64,000 bases of DNA from Roseburia sp. (GTDB taxonomy: Bacteria > Bacillota > Clostridia > Lachnospirales > Lachnospiraceae). Under the pieces are notes generated by a model that worked only from the letters and a program-made list of their open reading frames with translations, searched no databases and was not told where the DNA came from. The translations under genes and the position numbers were made by a program. Positions 18,298 through 27,468 of this stretch are shown here, piece after piece (position 1 is the stretch's first letter; every line of letters starts with the position of its first letter). The DNA is taken from assembly GCA_017937095.1 (NCBI GenBank), contig JAGBEG010000010.1:434001-498000 (forward strand). The letters are read 5' to 3'.

Positions 18298-18961
18298 ACC
18301 GATACCCCACCCCTCTTAACGTCACGAGGAACTTGCGGTATTCTCCGAGACTGCTCCGGAGCAGCTTGATGTGGGTATCCAGTGTACGGTCATCCCCGTA
18401 ATAATCGTATCCCCAGACCTCCGTAATCAGTTTTTCTCTCTCCAGGGCAATATTGCGGTTCCTGACAAGATAAAACAGAAGTTCATACTCCTTCGGAGAT
18501 AGCTCGACCCGTCTGCCGTCCACACTGACCGTCCGTCCGGTAAAATCCACACACAGCCCTTCCGCCGAGAAAATCTCGTGTTCTGTGACAAGCTCTCTGC
18601 CGCTGTTCCGCTCGATCACGACCTTCACGCGCATCATCAGTTCCTTTGGAGAAAACGGCTTGACCACATAGTCGTCAATACCAAGTTCAAAGCCGTGTAT
18701 CTTGTCGTACTCCTCGCCGCGGGCGGACAACATGATGACAGGAATCCGTTTTATCTTACGGATTTCCCGGCAGGCGGAAAAGCCATCCAGCTCCGGCATC
18801 ATCACATCCAGAATAATCACGTCGAAATCCTGCTCTTTACAGAGCCTTACCGCCTCCATGCCGTCCTGCGCCTCTGTGATATCATAGCCTTCAAACTCTC
18901 CATACTTACGGATAATGGCGCGAATCTTCTCCTCATCGTCAACTACTAATATTTTTCTCAT
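18287..18961 (-). CDS. OmpR/PhoB-family response regulator
   Basis: 224 residues: a receiver domain with Asp8/Asp9, phospho-acceptor Asp52 (ILDVMMPELDG), Ser79 and Lys101 (VVKPF), then a winged-helix DNA-binding domain with the family's ELSPKEYELLFYLVRN and the recognition-helix region DDRTLDTHIKLLRSSLG, ending in TLRGVGYRFEA. It overlaps the kinase gene by 11 bp, so the two are translationally coupled partners. Phosphorylation should promote dimer binding to direct repeats. Possible targets include the repeat-bearing promoter at 8524-8579, but nothing links them beyond site type. Confidence 0.95.
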   Translation of the reverse strand: MRKILVVDDEEKIRAIIRKYGEFEGYDITEAQDGMEAVRLCKEQDFDVIILDVMMPELDGFSACREIRKIKRIPVIMLSARGEEYDKIHGFELGIDDYVVKPFSPKELMMRVKVVIERNSGRELVTEHEIFSAEGLCVDFTGRTVSVDGRRVELSPKEYELLFYLVRNRNIALEREKLITEVWGYDYYGDDRTLDTHIKLLRSSLGEYRKFLVTLRGVGYRFEA

Positions 18962-19087
18962 AACATATGTCCTCCGTTTCCTGCATCATACCCGCTCAAT
19001 GTGATGTCCCTGTGAAGAACTTCTGATTATTACCGGAAAGCCGCACGCAAAACTTCGCGTCCTGCCGATTGCCGAAAGGCCTGCGCG

Positions 19088-19423
19088 TTACAGGAAACGC
19101 TCGCGCGCCCTGCGAAGCTGGCTCTGGAACCAGAGAAACGCCGCGAGGAACACGAGCATCTCTACGATATTAAATGCCCCCAGCGATACCACCTGGTCAT
19201 TGATGATGCCCAGGATGCCCACCAGAACGATCAACGCGCCAAACAGCGCTTCCTTCCAGTAGATAAATGCAATAAAGCCCTTTTTGTCCTTACACTTGCG
19301 GATTTCCTCCGCCGTGATAACTGCGGAAGAAATCTCTCCGGTCTTCTTCATTTTAAGCGCAGCGCCTATCATATATACTCCGAATATTGTGATTACGGCG
19401 TCAAAAATTGTCATCACATCCAT
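19088..19423 (-). CDS. Small membrane protein, function unknown
   Basis: 111 residues from the ATG at 19423, which has GGAGG nine bases upstream; a start at 19429 has only three bases of spacing, and the longer frame to 19516 has no site. There are three hydrophobic stretches (MTIFDAVITIFGVYMIGAAL, ALFGALIVLVGILGII, FNIVEMLVFLAAFLWF) and a basic cytoplasmic tail RRARERFL. No known motif. It lies between the two-component genes and the CheY-like gene, transcribed away from the latter. Confidence 0.65.
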   Translation of the reverse strand: MDVMTIFDAVITIFGVYMIGAALKMKKTGEISSAVITAEEIRKCKDKKGFIAFIYWKEALFGALIVLVGILGIINDQVVSLGAFNIVEMLVFLAAFLWFQSQLRRARERFL

Positions 19424-19544
19424 AGTCATATTCCTCCATATCAAAACATTTTTCTTCATTATAAGCGTCCAAAATCCAATATGCAATGAATTGTTTGAAT
19501 TTTCTATAAAATTCATCTTTTTGCATATAATTTCAAGTTACAGA

Positions 19545-19573
19545 TTGAACTATTTTTTGAGTTAGTGTACAAT
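19545..19573 (+). promoter_or_regulatory. Promoter of the CheY-like/CheX-like operon
   Basis: TTGAAC (19545-19550), 17 bp, TACAAT (19568-19573). The first good start codon follows at 19610. Confidence 0.75.
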
Positions 19574-19609
19574 ATAAGTAAATATAATGAAGGACAGAGG
19601 AGATGCGAT

Positions 19610-19987
19610 ATGATGTTAAATGACGTTAAAATACTCATTGGCGACGATTCTATTCTTGCAAGAAAGCAGTTAAAGGATATTATATCGACTTATGGCAATC
19701 CGGTTTTCATCGAGGCTTCCAACGGACAGGATACCATCGACCAATACAAGAAGGAATCGCCGGCCCTTGTTTTTCTGGATATCGTAATGCCTGTAAAGGA
19801 TGGGAACGTTGCAATCCGGGAGATCATGGAATACGATAAGGATGCCGACATCATTGTCGTATCATCCGTTGGTACGCAGTCCCAGTTAAAGGCCGCCATT
19901 GAAGCCGGCGCCCGCGATTTTATTCAGAAGCCTCTGAATGCCGAACAGATTCATCACATTATTACCTCAAGGTTTGAAGGGAGATAA
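19610..19987 (+). CDS. CheY-like single-domain response regulator
   Basis: 125 residues from ATG 19610, preceded by GAGGAG; a longer frame from 19565 would begin upstream of the -10 box and is rejected. It consists only of a receiver domain: acidic pair in LIGDDS, phospho-acceptor Asp in LVFLDIVMPVKDGN, Ser in VVSSVGT and Lys in FIQKPL. It has no output domain, so it should act through protein contact, as CheY does on the flagellar motor. The next gene starts 3 bp after its stop and encodes a CheX-like protein, the usual phosphatase for CheY. Confidence 0.9.
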   Translation: MMLNDVKILIGDDSILARKQLKDIISTYGNPVFIEASNGQDTIDQYKKESPALVFLDIVMPVKDGNVAIREIMEYDKDADIIVVSSVGTQSQLKAAIEAGARDFIQKPLNAEQIHHIITSRFEGR

Positions 19988-19990
19988 AAT

Positions 19991-20887
19991 ATGTACGCTC
20001 AGTTTTTCGGAAACTTTTTGTTATCACGTAACGTCGTCACAAGGAAGCAGCTTATTGACATCATGCAGAAGAAAGCCGACACGAAAGTCAAGCTCGGCAC
20101 GCTTGCCATTCATGCAGGTTATATGACTGCCAGCGAAGTTGACCGTATTTACATCCTTCAGACCCATCAGGACAAACGTTTTGGAGAACTTGCCATCAGC
20201 GAAGGTTATCTGACCGAGGAACAGGTGACGAATCTTCTTCTCGAACAGGAACCGGATTTTCTTCTTCTCGGACAGGCGCTTATTGAGGAAGGCATCATCG
20301 ACAACCAGCAGCTTCAGGATTTGATCATCGCTTACCAGTCCGACAACGAATTGGATGAATTTACATATTCTTCGGAGACGCAGGATGCGATCCATCATAT
20401 GGTAGAAAATTTCTTCGTTCTGGCAGAACGCTCCCTCTCCCCTTATGAGATTTCGTTCTTCCATCTTCTCCTCAATAACCTGATTCGTTTTATCGGAGAC
20501 GACTTTACGCTCGTTTCCCCAAGTGACTGCAAGGAATATCCTACGAATTACTGCATATCACAGAAGCTGAACGGTACTTTCTCCGTCCGCACTTATATGG
20601 ACATTCCCGAGGAAGCATGCGTCGCGTTCGCATCCCGATATGTCGGCGAGGAATTTACCGAATTTGACGAATACGTCACTTCCTCTCTTGAGGACTTTTT
20701 GAATCTGCACAATGGCGTATTCAGTGTCAATATGTCAAATGAATACTCTATGGAGCTTGAATTGGAAGCACCGGTTGTCGAAGACAAGGATTTACTGACC
20801 TTTAACGGTACGGAATGCTATCTGCTTCCGATCGTATATCCGTTTGGAACCGTACATTTCATCTTCGAAATCTATAAGTCCGAATAA
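19991..20887 (+). CDS. CheX-like protein with N-terminal MshEN-like repeats
   Basis: 298 residues. The C-terminal ~150 resemble the CheX/CheC/FliY phosphatase fold: TSSLEDFLNLHNGVFSVNMSNE with the conserved acidic and Asn residues (E..xxN) expected for dephosphorylating CheY-P, and an earlier LSPYEISFFHLLLNNLIRFIGDDFTLV segment. The first ~110 residues contain repeated units of the form LG(T/E)LAI..GY(M/L)T..EV....LQ (KLGTLAIHAGYMT, RFGELAISEGYLT, LLGQALIEEGIID), which resemble MshEN/GspE N-terminal segments; some of those bind c-di-GMP. The combination would join a CheY phosphatase to a regulatory input. CheX assignment is by motif pattern, not by alignment. Confidence 0.72.
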   Translation: MYAQFFGNFLLSRNVVTRKQLIDIMQKKADTKVKLGTLAIHAGYMTASEVDRIYILQTHQDKRFGELAISEGYLTEEQVTNLLLEQEPDFLLLGQALIEEGIIDNQQLQDLIIAYQSDNELDEFTYSSETQDAIHHMVENFFVLAERSLSPYEISFFHLLLNNLIRFIGDDFTLVSPSDCKEYPTNYCISQKLNGTFSVRTYMDIPEEACVAFASRYVGEEFTEFDEYVTSSLEDFLNLHNGVFSVNMSNEYSMELELEAPVVEDKDLLTFNGTECYLLPIVYPFGTVHFIFEIYKSE

Positions 20888-20932
20888 TACTTGTAAATCA
20901 AATGAAATACTGTGAAGGTATCTCATTTCTGC

Positions 20933-20968
20933 AAAAAGTCCTGCCGCGATGTCGCGGCAGGACTTTTT
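20933..20968. terminator. Bidirectional terminator between the CheX-like gene and thrC
   Basis: A perfect 17-bp stem, AAAAAGTCCTGCCGCGA (20933-20949) with TCGCGGCAGGACTTTTT (20952-20968), and a 2-base loop. T-runs occur on both strands. Confidence 0.92.
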
Positions 20969-21008
20969 CTCTCAATCTTCCATTCTATCTCCGAATCTGA
21001 CAAAATAT

Positions 21009-21068
21009 TTTCCGCTGCAAAAATACTTTCCGCTGCAAAAACACTTTCCGCTGCGAAAATACTTTCCC
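21009..21068. repeat. 18-bp tandem repeat downstream of thrC
   Basis: Three copies of TTTCCGCTGCAAAAATAC (21009-21026, 21027-21044, 21045-21062, with one or two changes each) and the first bases of a fourth. It lies in the intergenic gap between the terminator and the thrC stop codon. No role is visible. Confidence 0.85.
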
Positions 21069-21081
21069 TTCCGGCGGCTAT

Positions 21082-22572
21082 TTACATACCAAGGAATTTC
21101 TTCACTACGGAAGGCATCTCTGCCACTTCACACACCGTATCGTGAAGTACTTTCGCATTGCGAATCTCTTCGATTGCCTGCGGCACTTTGACATTCCCAA
21201 TCCTGCTAAGTTCATCCACAAGTTCAAAGTCTGACATACTGTCATACTTCATATCGATGGCATCCATAACGCTTCTCGTGAATTTGAACGGGCTGGCGGT
21301 CGATGCAATCACGGTCTTTGTCCCGGCATCGTTCGTGTCCTTCTTATATTTCTGGTATACGCCTGCCGCAACCGCTGTATGCGTATCAATGATGTACCCG
21401 GTCTTCTCGTAAAGTACACGGATGACTTCGGCAGTCTCCTGCTCGCTCGTATAATTTCCGTAGAAATCCTTAAGCTGCTCTCTCATCTCCGGTGTAATCT
21501 CATATTTCCCGGCGGAAGTAAGCTGCTTCATCAGCGCTGCGTTCTTTTCTGCGTCATTCCCTGCAATACGGTAAATCAGACGCTCCAGATTGCTGGAAAT
21601 AAGGATATCCATGGATGGCGAGCTTGTCAGCATAAATTCACGGTTCTTATCATAGGTTCCGGTAGAAAAGAAATCGTACAGTACCTTATTCTCATTGGAT
21701 GCGCAGATCAGCTTTGCAATCGGCACTCCCATGTTCTTGGCGTAGAACGCCGCCAGAATATTTCCGAAGTTGCCTGTCGGAACAACCACATTGACTGGCT
21801 CATCCTTTGCAATGACACCGTTGTCAAAAAGCTTTGCATACGCATATACATAGTACACGATCTGCGGCACGAGACGTCCGATATTGATGGAATTTGCGGA
21901 GGAGAACTGATAACCCGCGGCGTCCATCTCCTTTGCCAGAGCAGCGTCCGAAAACATCTGCTTCACACCGGTCTGCGCCTGGTCGAAGTTGCCGTTGATT
22001 CCGACAACAAATGTGTTCGCACCCTTCTGCGTCACCATCTGCTTCTCCTGAATCGGGCTGACGCCGTTCTTCGGATAGAATACAATAATCTTCGTTCCCG
22101 GCACATCTGCAAAGCCTGCAAGCGCCGCCTTACCGGTATCTCCCGAGGTGGCTGTCAGAATGACGATCTCATTCTTTACCTGATTCTTCTTCGCTGCTGT
22201 TGTGAGAAGATACGGAAGAATGGAAAGCGCCATATCCTTGAATGCAATTGTCGAACCATGAAACAGTTCCAGATAATACGCGCCGTCCGCCTCCACAAGC
22301 GGTGCAATCTCCTCTGTATCAAACTTGCTGTCATATGCCGAATTGATACAGTGCTTTAACTCTTCCTCTGTGAAATCCGTCAAAAACAGCTTCATGACCT
22401 CATACGCAGTTTCCTGATAGCTCATCTTTGCCAACTGCTCCATCGGAACAGTAAGCTTCGGAAGCTCCGTCGGCACAAATAACCCTCCGTCATTTGCCAG
22501 ACCTCTTAAGATTGCCTGTGATGCAGTTACCTTCTCCTGTGCGTCTCTCGTGCTTGCATACATTAATTCCAT
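21082..22572 (-). CDS. thrC: Threonine synthase
   Basis: 496 residues from ATG 22572 (GAGG is nine bases upstream; an ATG at 22578 is only three bases from it). The long type of threonine synthase: N-terminal MYASTRD, SYQETAYEVMKLFLTDFTEEEL, PLP-binding lysine in HGSTIAFKDMALSIL, then ATSGDTGKAALAGFADVPG and VVPTGNFGNILAAFYAKNMG. It converts O-phosphohomoserine to threonine with PLP. It is monocistronic, with a consensus promoter at 22662-22691. No thrA or thrB is nearby. Confidence 0.96.
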   Translation of the reverse strand: MELMYASTRDAQEKVTASQAILRGLANDGGLFVPTELPKLTVPMEQLAKMSYQETAYEVMKLFLTDFTEEELKHCINSAYDSKFDTEEIAPLVEADGAYYLELFHGSTIAFKDMALSILPYLLTTAAKKNQVKNEIVILTATSGDTGKAALAGFADVPGTKIIVFYPKNGVSPIQEKQMVTQKGANTFVVGINGNFDQAQTGVKQMFSDAALAKEMDAAGYQFSSANSINIGRLVPQIVYYVYAYAKLFDNGVIAKDEPVNVVVPTGNFGNILAAFYAKNMGVPIAKLICASNENKVLYDFFSTGTYDKNREFMLTSSPSMDILISSNLERLIYRIAGNDAEKNAALMKQLTSAGKYEITPEMREQLKDFYGNYTSEQETAEVIRVLYEKTGYIIDTHTAVAAGVYQKYKKDTNDAGTKTVIASTASPFKFTRSVMDAIDMKYDSMSDFELVDELSRIGNVKVPQAIEEIRNAKVLHDTVCEVAEMPSVVKKFLGM

Positions 22573-22625
22573 TTCCATAATCCTCTTATCTTATATATTT
22601 CGTTTGCCAAAGGCTTTTCTCACCT

Positions 22626-22684
22626 AAAAAGAATGTACAGCCTCCGACTGTGCTTTCACACATTATATCGGAAACTGTACATTC
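22626..22684 (-). terminator. Long hairpin, terminator of the MCP gene, overlapping the thrC promoter
   Basis: GAATGTACAG (22684-22675 on the minus strand) pairs with CTGTACATTC (22640-22631). Inside, TCCGA pairs with TCGGA and TGTG with CACA. Five T follow to 22626. The thrC promoter elements straddle the left arm. Confidence 0.65.
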
Positions 22685-22691
22685 ATGTCAA
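22662..22691 (-). promoter_or_regulatory. Promoter of thrC
   Basis: Perfect consensus boxes TTGACA (22691-22686) and TATAAT (22667-22662) with an 18-bp spacer; start near 22655, giving a leader of about 80 nt. Confidence 0.82.
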
Positions 22692-22718
22692 TGCATTAAA
22701 GTAGTAAAATGCGAAAAA

Positions 22719-24446
22719 CTATACATTCTTAAAGCGATCCGCCTCATCCTTCAGACGGTTGCTGATATTCTGGTTCGTCTTCATCTCGGCGTGAACAGTA
22801 TCAATGTTCTGTACAAGGATTGTCGTACTGTTGGCTGCATTGCCAACACTGTTCGCACTCTCCTCGATTGCCGTCGAAATATCCCGGATAGAATCCACCG
22901 TCTTCGCCATGATGCTGTTGAGATTCTGCGCCTTTGCCTCAAAGTCATCCATGGTGGAATTAACATAAGTGGCATCGTCGCGGTATTGTACGCCTGTCTC
23001 GACAAATCTGTCATAATCCGGCATGATCGTTTCGTCGATATACTCAACGATCGCATTCGAGTTATTCGCCAGCTTATTCACCGCCTGCGTTACAAGCGCA
23101 TTGATCGACTGGATATTATTCGCCGTCTCGCGTGTGGAATCAGCGAGCTTGCGAATCTCATCCGCAACAACTGCAAATCCCTTTCCTGCTTCTCCGGCAC
23201 GGGCTGCCTCGATGGATGCGTTCAGAGCCAGAAGATTCGTCTGGCTGGAAACGCTTAAGATCTCTTCCGTCAGCTCATTGACACGCTCCACGCTCTTGCT
23301 CTCCTCAATCGCAGCTTTCAGCGTATCAATAATATCCTTAATCATAAGGCTCGTGCTTTCCTTATTTGCAACCGCCATCTCCTTCATATCCTCTGCACGC
23401 TTCTGCATATCCGTAGCGTAAGAGTTCATTTTCTGGGATTCCTTCGTGATAGCGTCCACTTCTTCACCAATCTGCGCCACGTTGGAATTGACCGTATTGA
23501 CCGCCGATGCAACCTCCTGCATGGTAGCGGACAATTCCTCCATGCCCGCCGATATATCGCAGGCATTGTTGTTCGCTGTGCCCACGCTGTTCGCCACGCT
23601 TGCGACGATCTCTCCCATCTCTCTGGAATCAATCACGATACGTCCCATAATGCGCTGCAGTGTCTCTAAGAATACATTCATGCCATCGGCAAGCTGACCG
23701 ATCTCATCATGGCTCTTGATCTTAATCCTTCTGGTCAGATCGCCGTTTCCGTCCTGGATCTCTTTAATGATATCGTCCAACTGCTTCGTCACGTGCTTGA
23801 TCGGTCTGACTACGCTCCTGATGGAACTGTACACCGCGATCACAAGGAAAACCAGTACACAGACGAATGTAAGTATGCTTGTGACAAGCGAACTGGAATA
23901 TACGGATTCCTGCGACGCATTGGCGCTCTCGACATTTGCTTCCATATAGGTCTGTAAGGTCGTAAGCACTTCCTCTACACGCCCGCTTGTAATTGTAAGC
24001 TCCGCATTGCAGATCTGTCTGGCCTTATCCTTATTGCCTCTTCCGATAAAATCCGCAATCTTATCATATACGCCGGAATACTCCGTATACTTCTCACGAA
24101 GCGATGCAATCGCATCCATCTCCTCCTGCGTGCTGACGGTCGCCTCATACTCGTCGATTGCTGTCTGGATATCTGAACGGTAAGTGTCGACCTCTGCCAG
24201 CATCTCTTCTCTTGCCTCCTTCGAGGTAGAAACACACATGCTGTACGCAATCGCGTCAATATCCTTAAAGTCTGACGATATCCGGTTCAGCAGCATAAGC
24301 TGATTCACCGTTGTCTCACTGATCTGGGCACTGCTGTTGTGCAGCGCTCTTGCATTCTGAACCCCGATAAATGACGAAAGGACTGCAACCACCGCCAATA
24401 CCAGAACCGGAATCAATACTTTGACCGAAATACTGCTTTTCTTCAT
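22719..24446 (-). CDS. Methyl-accepting chemotaxis protein
   Basis: 575 residues from the ATG at 24446 (a GTG at 24473 is weaker). It has an N-terminal transmembrane helix (about 8-30), a four-helix-bundle type extracellular sensor to about 185, a second helix, HAMP, and a cytoplasmic signalling domain whose tip has the invariant [20 protein letters not shown] followed by [17 protein letters not shown]. Extended coiled coils flank it. The ligand is not evident. It would pass signals to CheA via CheW; cheW is at 47330-47788 in this window but cheA is not. Promoter TTGACG-17-TACACT is upstream. Confidence 0.95.
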   Translation of the reverse strand: MKKSSISVKVLIPVLVLAVVAVLSSFIGVQNARALHNSSAQISETTVNQLMLLNRISSDFKDIDAIAYSMCVSTSKEAREEMLAEVDTYRSDIQTAIDEYEATVSTQEEMDAIASLREKYTEYSGVYDKIADFIGRGNKDKARQICNAELTITSGRVEEVLTTLQTYMEANVESANASQESVYSSSLVTSILTFVCVLVFLVIAVYSSIRSVVRPIKHVTKQLDDIIKEIQDGNGDLTRRIKIKSHDEIGQLADGMNVFLETLQRIMGRIVIDSREMGEIVASVANSVGTANNNACDISAGMEELSATMQEVASAVNTVNSNVAQIGEEVDAITKESQKMNSYATDMQKRAEDMKEMAVANKESTSLMIKDIIDTLKAAIEESKSVERVNELTEEILSVSSQTNLLALNASIEAARAGEAGKGFAVVADEIRKLADSTRETANNIQSINALVTQAVNKLANNSNAIVEYIDETIMPDYDRFVETGVQYRDDATYVNSTMDDFEAKAQNLNSIMAKTVDSIRDISTAIEESANSVGNAANSTTILVQNIDTVHAEMKTNQNISNRLKDEADRFKNV

Positions 24447-24502
24447 TTGAGAATTATCCCCCTTCAAATACACGCTACTTCCGCATGGTATTATCTTCCT
24501 TT

Positions 24503-24531
24503 AGTGTAGCATTTTCTCTATTTTTCGTCAA
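24503..24531 (-). promoter_or_regulatory. Promoter of the MCP gene
   Basis: TTGACG (24531-24526), 17 bp, TACACT (24508-24503). This is a housekeeping-type promoter; no SigD-type TAAA-N15-GCCGATAA sequence was found. Confidence 0.7.
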
Positions 24532-24573
24532 CAAATCCCACCAAAAATCTTGCATCTTTTCAAAATATCTGTT

Positions 24574-24595
24574 ATTCTTGTTCCAACACAAGAAT
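24574..24595 (+). promoter_or_regulatory. Inverted repeat in the AP2-protein promoter region
   Basis: ATTCTTGT (24574-24581) and ACAAGAAT (24588-24595) are perfect inverted repeats separated by six bases. TATAGT at 24597-24602 could be a -10 box, so the repeat would sit where an operator is expected. The regulator is unknown. Confidence 0.4.
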
Positions 24596-24646
24596 GTATA
24601 GTAATGCTTATTTACATAAAATTATTATCGTAAACGAGGTGTCCGT

Positions 24647-25447
24647 ATGCTTCAGGGAGTCTGCACTGCAAAACAAAAAGACGGAACCATCTATTACCGT
24701 TCCAGCATCAATTACCGCAATAAGCACATCAGCCTCGGAAGCTTTTCTTCGGAGGAGGAGGCTGGAACGGCATATCTGAACGCCCTTTCGCTTTTGGGCG
24801 ACGCCTCGGTTACGCTCTCTGAGGTACAGGACGCCGCTCTTACGCTTTCGTTTGAGAAGGCTGTGGTACTCTTAAATTTCCGCGATAACAGGCTTTATTT
24901 CAAAAATCCCATCTATCTGCGCAACGGATATTTCAGCTACTTTCTCTCACCTTATGAAGAATTGAAATTCGATGTAGACGATCTGTTCTATTATTCCAGC
25001 CACAAGATCCAGAAGCGGCAGGGACATCTGTTCGTCAGCGATTACGGTATGCAGTATTCGGTGCTCGCGCGCTATGGAATCCGCCCCTATGCCGTTGCCG
25101 GGCGCGACTACTTTTTTGCAAACGATGATCCGCTTGATTTCCGTTATTCCAATATCATTATAAGAAATCATTTTCACGGCGTCCGCCGGATCGAGCGAAA
25201 CGGGATTCCAAAATACGAGGCGGTCATTCACATCAACGGCAATTACAAAATCGGCACATATTCAACCGAGGAAAAAGCTGCAATCGCCTATAATAAAGCC
25301 GCCGATCTCGCAAAGGCAGCCGGGATTTCCAAAGCTTTCCCCGAGAATTATATCGACAGTTATACGCCAAAGGAATACGCAGATATCTACACAAAGCTTA
25401 AAATTTCCAGACGCTACCTGAATTATCTGGAAACTCTTTCCGTATGA
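24647..25447 (+). CDS. Protein with two AP2-like DNA-binding domains
   Basis: 266 residues with two copies of an AP2/ERF-type DNA-binding module: IYYRSSINYRNKHISLGSFS to EEEAGTAYLNALS (about 18-53) and PKYEAVIHINGNYKIGTYST to EEKAAIAYNKAADLA (about 185-225). Such modules usually occur in homing endonucleases next to an HNH nuclease, but no HNH motif (HHxxxxxxxN) is visible, so this may be a domesticated DNA-binding protein. The middle part, with FYYSSHKIQKRQGHLFVSDYG, is unassigned. The start has ACGAGGTGT upstream. An 8-6-8 inverted repeat lies in its promoter region. Confidence 0.7.
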   Translation: MLQGVCTAKQKDGTIYYRSSINYRNKHISLGSFSSEEEAGTAYLNALSLLGDASVTLSEVQDAALTLSFEKAVVLLNFRDNRLYFKNPIYLRNGYFSYFLSPYEELKFDVDDLFYYSSHKIQKRQGHLFVSDYGMQYSVLARYGIRPYAVAGRDYFFANDDPLDFRYSNIIIRNHFHGVRRIERNGIPKYEAVIHINGNYKIGTYSTEEKAAIAYNKAADLAKAAGISKAFPENYIDSYTPKEYADIYTKLKISRRYLNYLETLSV

Positions 25448-25476
25448 TGCGCTTCCCGAATCATAAAAGGGGCTGT

Positions 25477-25525
25477 AAAAAAACTCGTTTTAGGCAGAAA
25501 ATAATTTGCCAAAAACGAGTTTTTT
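25477..25525. terminator. Bidirectional terminator between the AP2 gene and leuD
   Basis: AAAAAAACTCGTTTT (25477-25491) pairs with AAAACGAGTTTTTT (25512-25525); a small inner stem GGCA/TGCC is in the loop. T-runs are on both strands. Confidence 0.88.
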
Positions 25526-25568
25526 GAATCTTTTTACGAATTACAGTTGTCTCCGCTTCTTCGTGAAG

Positions 25569-26057
25569 CTATTTCTGATTGATATAATTTACCAGACCCT
25601 CACAGTCGATAATCTTCTGCATGAACGGCGGAAATGCCTGCCCCTGATAGGTCGTTCCCTTCGTCTTATCCGTGATGACACCGGTATCAAAATCAACCTC
25701 TACTTCATCGCCCGCCTCGATCGCACATGCCGCCTGCGGGCACTCAATGATCGGCAGTCCGATGTTGATCGCATTGCGGTAGAAAATACGCGCAAATGTC
25801 TCGGCAATCACACAGCTTACGCCTGCCGCCTTGATTGCGAGCGGCGCGTGCTCTCTGGACGAACCGCATCCGAAATTCTTATTCGCCACGATAATATCGC
25901 CCGCTGTCACCTTGTTCACAAAATCCTTATCGATATCCTCCATACAGTGCGTTGCAAGCTCCTTCGGATCGGAGGAATTTAAGTATCTGGCAGGGATAAT
26001 TACATCGGTGTCCACGTTATCCCCGTATTTGAATACATGACCGTTTGCTGCTTTCAT
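25569..26057 (-). CDS. leuD: 3-isopropylmalate dehydratase small subunit
   Basis: 162 residues, the size of the short archaeal/clostridial LeuD type. Motifs: [18 protein letters not shown] at the N-terminus, then [19 protein letters not shown], the swivel-domain substrate-binding loop. With LeuC it isomerises 2-isopropylmalate to 3-isopropylmalate in leucine synthesis. It starts 15 bp after leuC, with AGGAGAG upstream, and ends in a shared terminator. leuA and leuB are not in the window. Confidence 0.95.
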   Translation of the reverse strand: MKAANGHVFKYGDNVDTDVIIPARYLNSSDPKELATHCMEDIDKDFVNKVTAGDIIVANKNFGCGSSREHAPLAIKAAGVSCVIAETFARIFYRNAINIGLPIIECPQAACAIEAGDEVEVDFDTGVITDKTKGTTYQGQAFPPFMQKIIDCEGLVNYINQK

Positions 26058-26072
26058 CTTCTCTCTCCTTTC

Positions 26073-27332
26073 CTACAGTTCATCCGGACCGGACAATCTT
26101 CCGGTCACTGCGCTTGCCGCCGCTACCACCGGGCTCGCAAGATAGATTTCCGACTCCACATGTCCCATTCTTCCGACAAAGTTACGGTTCGTCGTCGAAA
26201 CGCAGCGCTCGTGCTCCGCTAAGATTCCCATATAACCGCCAAGGCATGGTCCGCAGGTCGGCGTGGAAACAATCGCGCCCGCCTCAATAAATGTCTTTAA
26301 CAGACCTTCCTCCATCGCATCCAGATATATCTGCTGTGTCGCCGGAATGACGATGACACGCAGCCCCTTTGCCACTTTTCTGCCCTTTAAGATGGACGCT
26401 GCAACGCGCAGATCATCCATTCTTCCATTCGTACAGGAACCGATGACTACCTGATCGATCTTAATGTCCCCGACCTCATCAATCGTTCTCGTATTCTCCG
26501 GAAGATGCGGGAAGGCGACCGTCGGCTTTAAGGTGCTAAGGTCGATGGTATACTCCTCGTCATATTCTGCATCTGCGTCCGCCTCATAAACTGTATACGG
26601 GCGCTTGGAATGCTCCTCCATATATTTCTTCGCCAGCTCATCCACCGGGAAAATCCCGTTCTTACCGCCAGCCTCAATCGCCATATTGGCAATCGTAAAG
26701 CGGTCGTCCATCGTAAGATACTGGATTCCGTCGCCGACAAACTCCATGGATTTGTAGAGTGCGCCGTCCACACCGATCATTCCGATGATGTGCAGAATAA
26801 TATCCTTTCCGCTGATCCACTTTGCAGGCTTTCCGGTGAGGTTGAACTTGATTGCAGACGGAACCTTGAACCATGCCTTTCCGGTCGCCATGCCAGCCGC
26901 CATATCCGTGCTACCTACGCCTGTAGAGAACGCGCCGAGCGCACCGTAGGTACAGGTATGCGAATCCGCACCGATGATGACGTCCCCGGCTACGGTAAGA
27001 CCTTTCTCCGGCAGCAGCGCATGCTCGATTCCCATCTCTCCCACGTCAAAATAATTGGTGATCTCATGCTTACAGGCAAATTCACGGACACATTTGCAGT
27101 GCTGCGCGGACTTGATATCCTTGTTCGGCACGAAATGATCCAGCACAAGTGCGATCTTATCCTTATCGAACACCCCGTCCACCTTCATCTTATCCATCTC
27201 ATGGATTGCTACCGGAGACGTAATGTCGTTTCCGAGCACAAGATCAAGTTCGGCTTCAATCAGCTCTCCTGCGCGAACAGACGGAAGTCCTGCATGCGCC
27301 GCAAGGATTTTCTGCGTCATTGTCATACCCAT
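26073..27332 (-). CDS. leuC: 3-isopropylmalate dehydratase large subunit
   Basis: 419 residues, matching the short LeuC (homoaconitase-like) type. The [4Fe-4S] cysteines are in [13 protein letters not shown] and [34 protein letters not shown] is the usual active-site stretch. The protein works as a dimer with LeuD, oxygen-sensitive because of the cluster. The start has GGAGGGA upstream. A LysR-type regulator is transcribed divergently, and an 8-bp inverted repeat lies in the 5' region, so control by that regulator is plausible. Confidence 0.96.
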   Translation of the reverse strand: MGMTMTQKILAAHAGLPSVRAGELIEAELDLVLGNDITSPVAIHEMDKMKVDGVFDKDKIALVLDHFVPNKDIKSAQHCKCVREFACKHEITNYFDVGEMGIEHALLPEKGLTVAGDVIIGADSHTCTYGALGAFSTGVGSTDMAAGMATGKAWFKVPSAIKFNLTGKPAKWISGKDIILHIIGMIGVDGALYKSMEFVGDGIQYLTMDDRFTIANMAIEAGGKNGIFPVDELAKKYMEEHSKRPYTVYEADADAEYDEEYTIDLSTLKPTVAFPHLPENTRTIDEVGDIKIDQVVIGSCTNGRMDDLRVAASILKGRKVAKGLRVIVIPATQQIYLDAMEEGLLKTFIEAGAIVSTPTCGPCLGGYMGILAEHERCVSTTNRNFVGRMGHVESEIYLASPVVAAASAVTGRLSGPDEL

Positions 27333-27381
27333 ATCTATCCCTCCATATTCTCATAAATCGTTCGTGTGTGTGTAATTCATT

Positions 27382-27409
27382 ATAAGTCATTTTATCGTCT
27401 CTGACTTAT
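27382..27409. promoter_or_regulatory. Inverted repeat upstream of leuC
   Basis: ATAAGTCA (27382-27389) and TGACTTAT (27402-27409) face each other with a 12-bp gap. A TATAAT on the minus strand (27384-27379) partly overlaps it. It could be an operator of the neighbouring LysR protein or an mRNA hairpin. Confidence 0.45.
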
Positions 27410-27468
27410 CCAGAATCATTCTAGCATACGAATTATTATAATAAAAATACATAATAAATATATTTACC

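Noticed and set aside
21379-22359. 326-codon frame opposite thrC.
   Set aside because: Antisense shadow; no ribosome binding site and unusual composition (His/Cys/Arg rich).
24647-25447. Homing endonuclease gene.
   Set aside because: AP2-like domains are visible but no HNH, LAGLIDADG or GIY-YIG nuclease motif.
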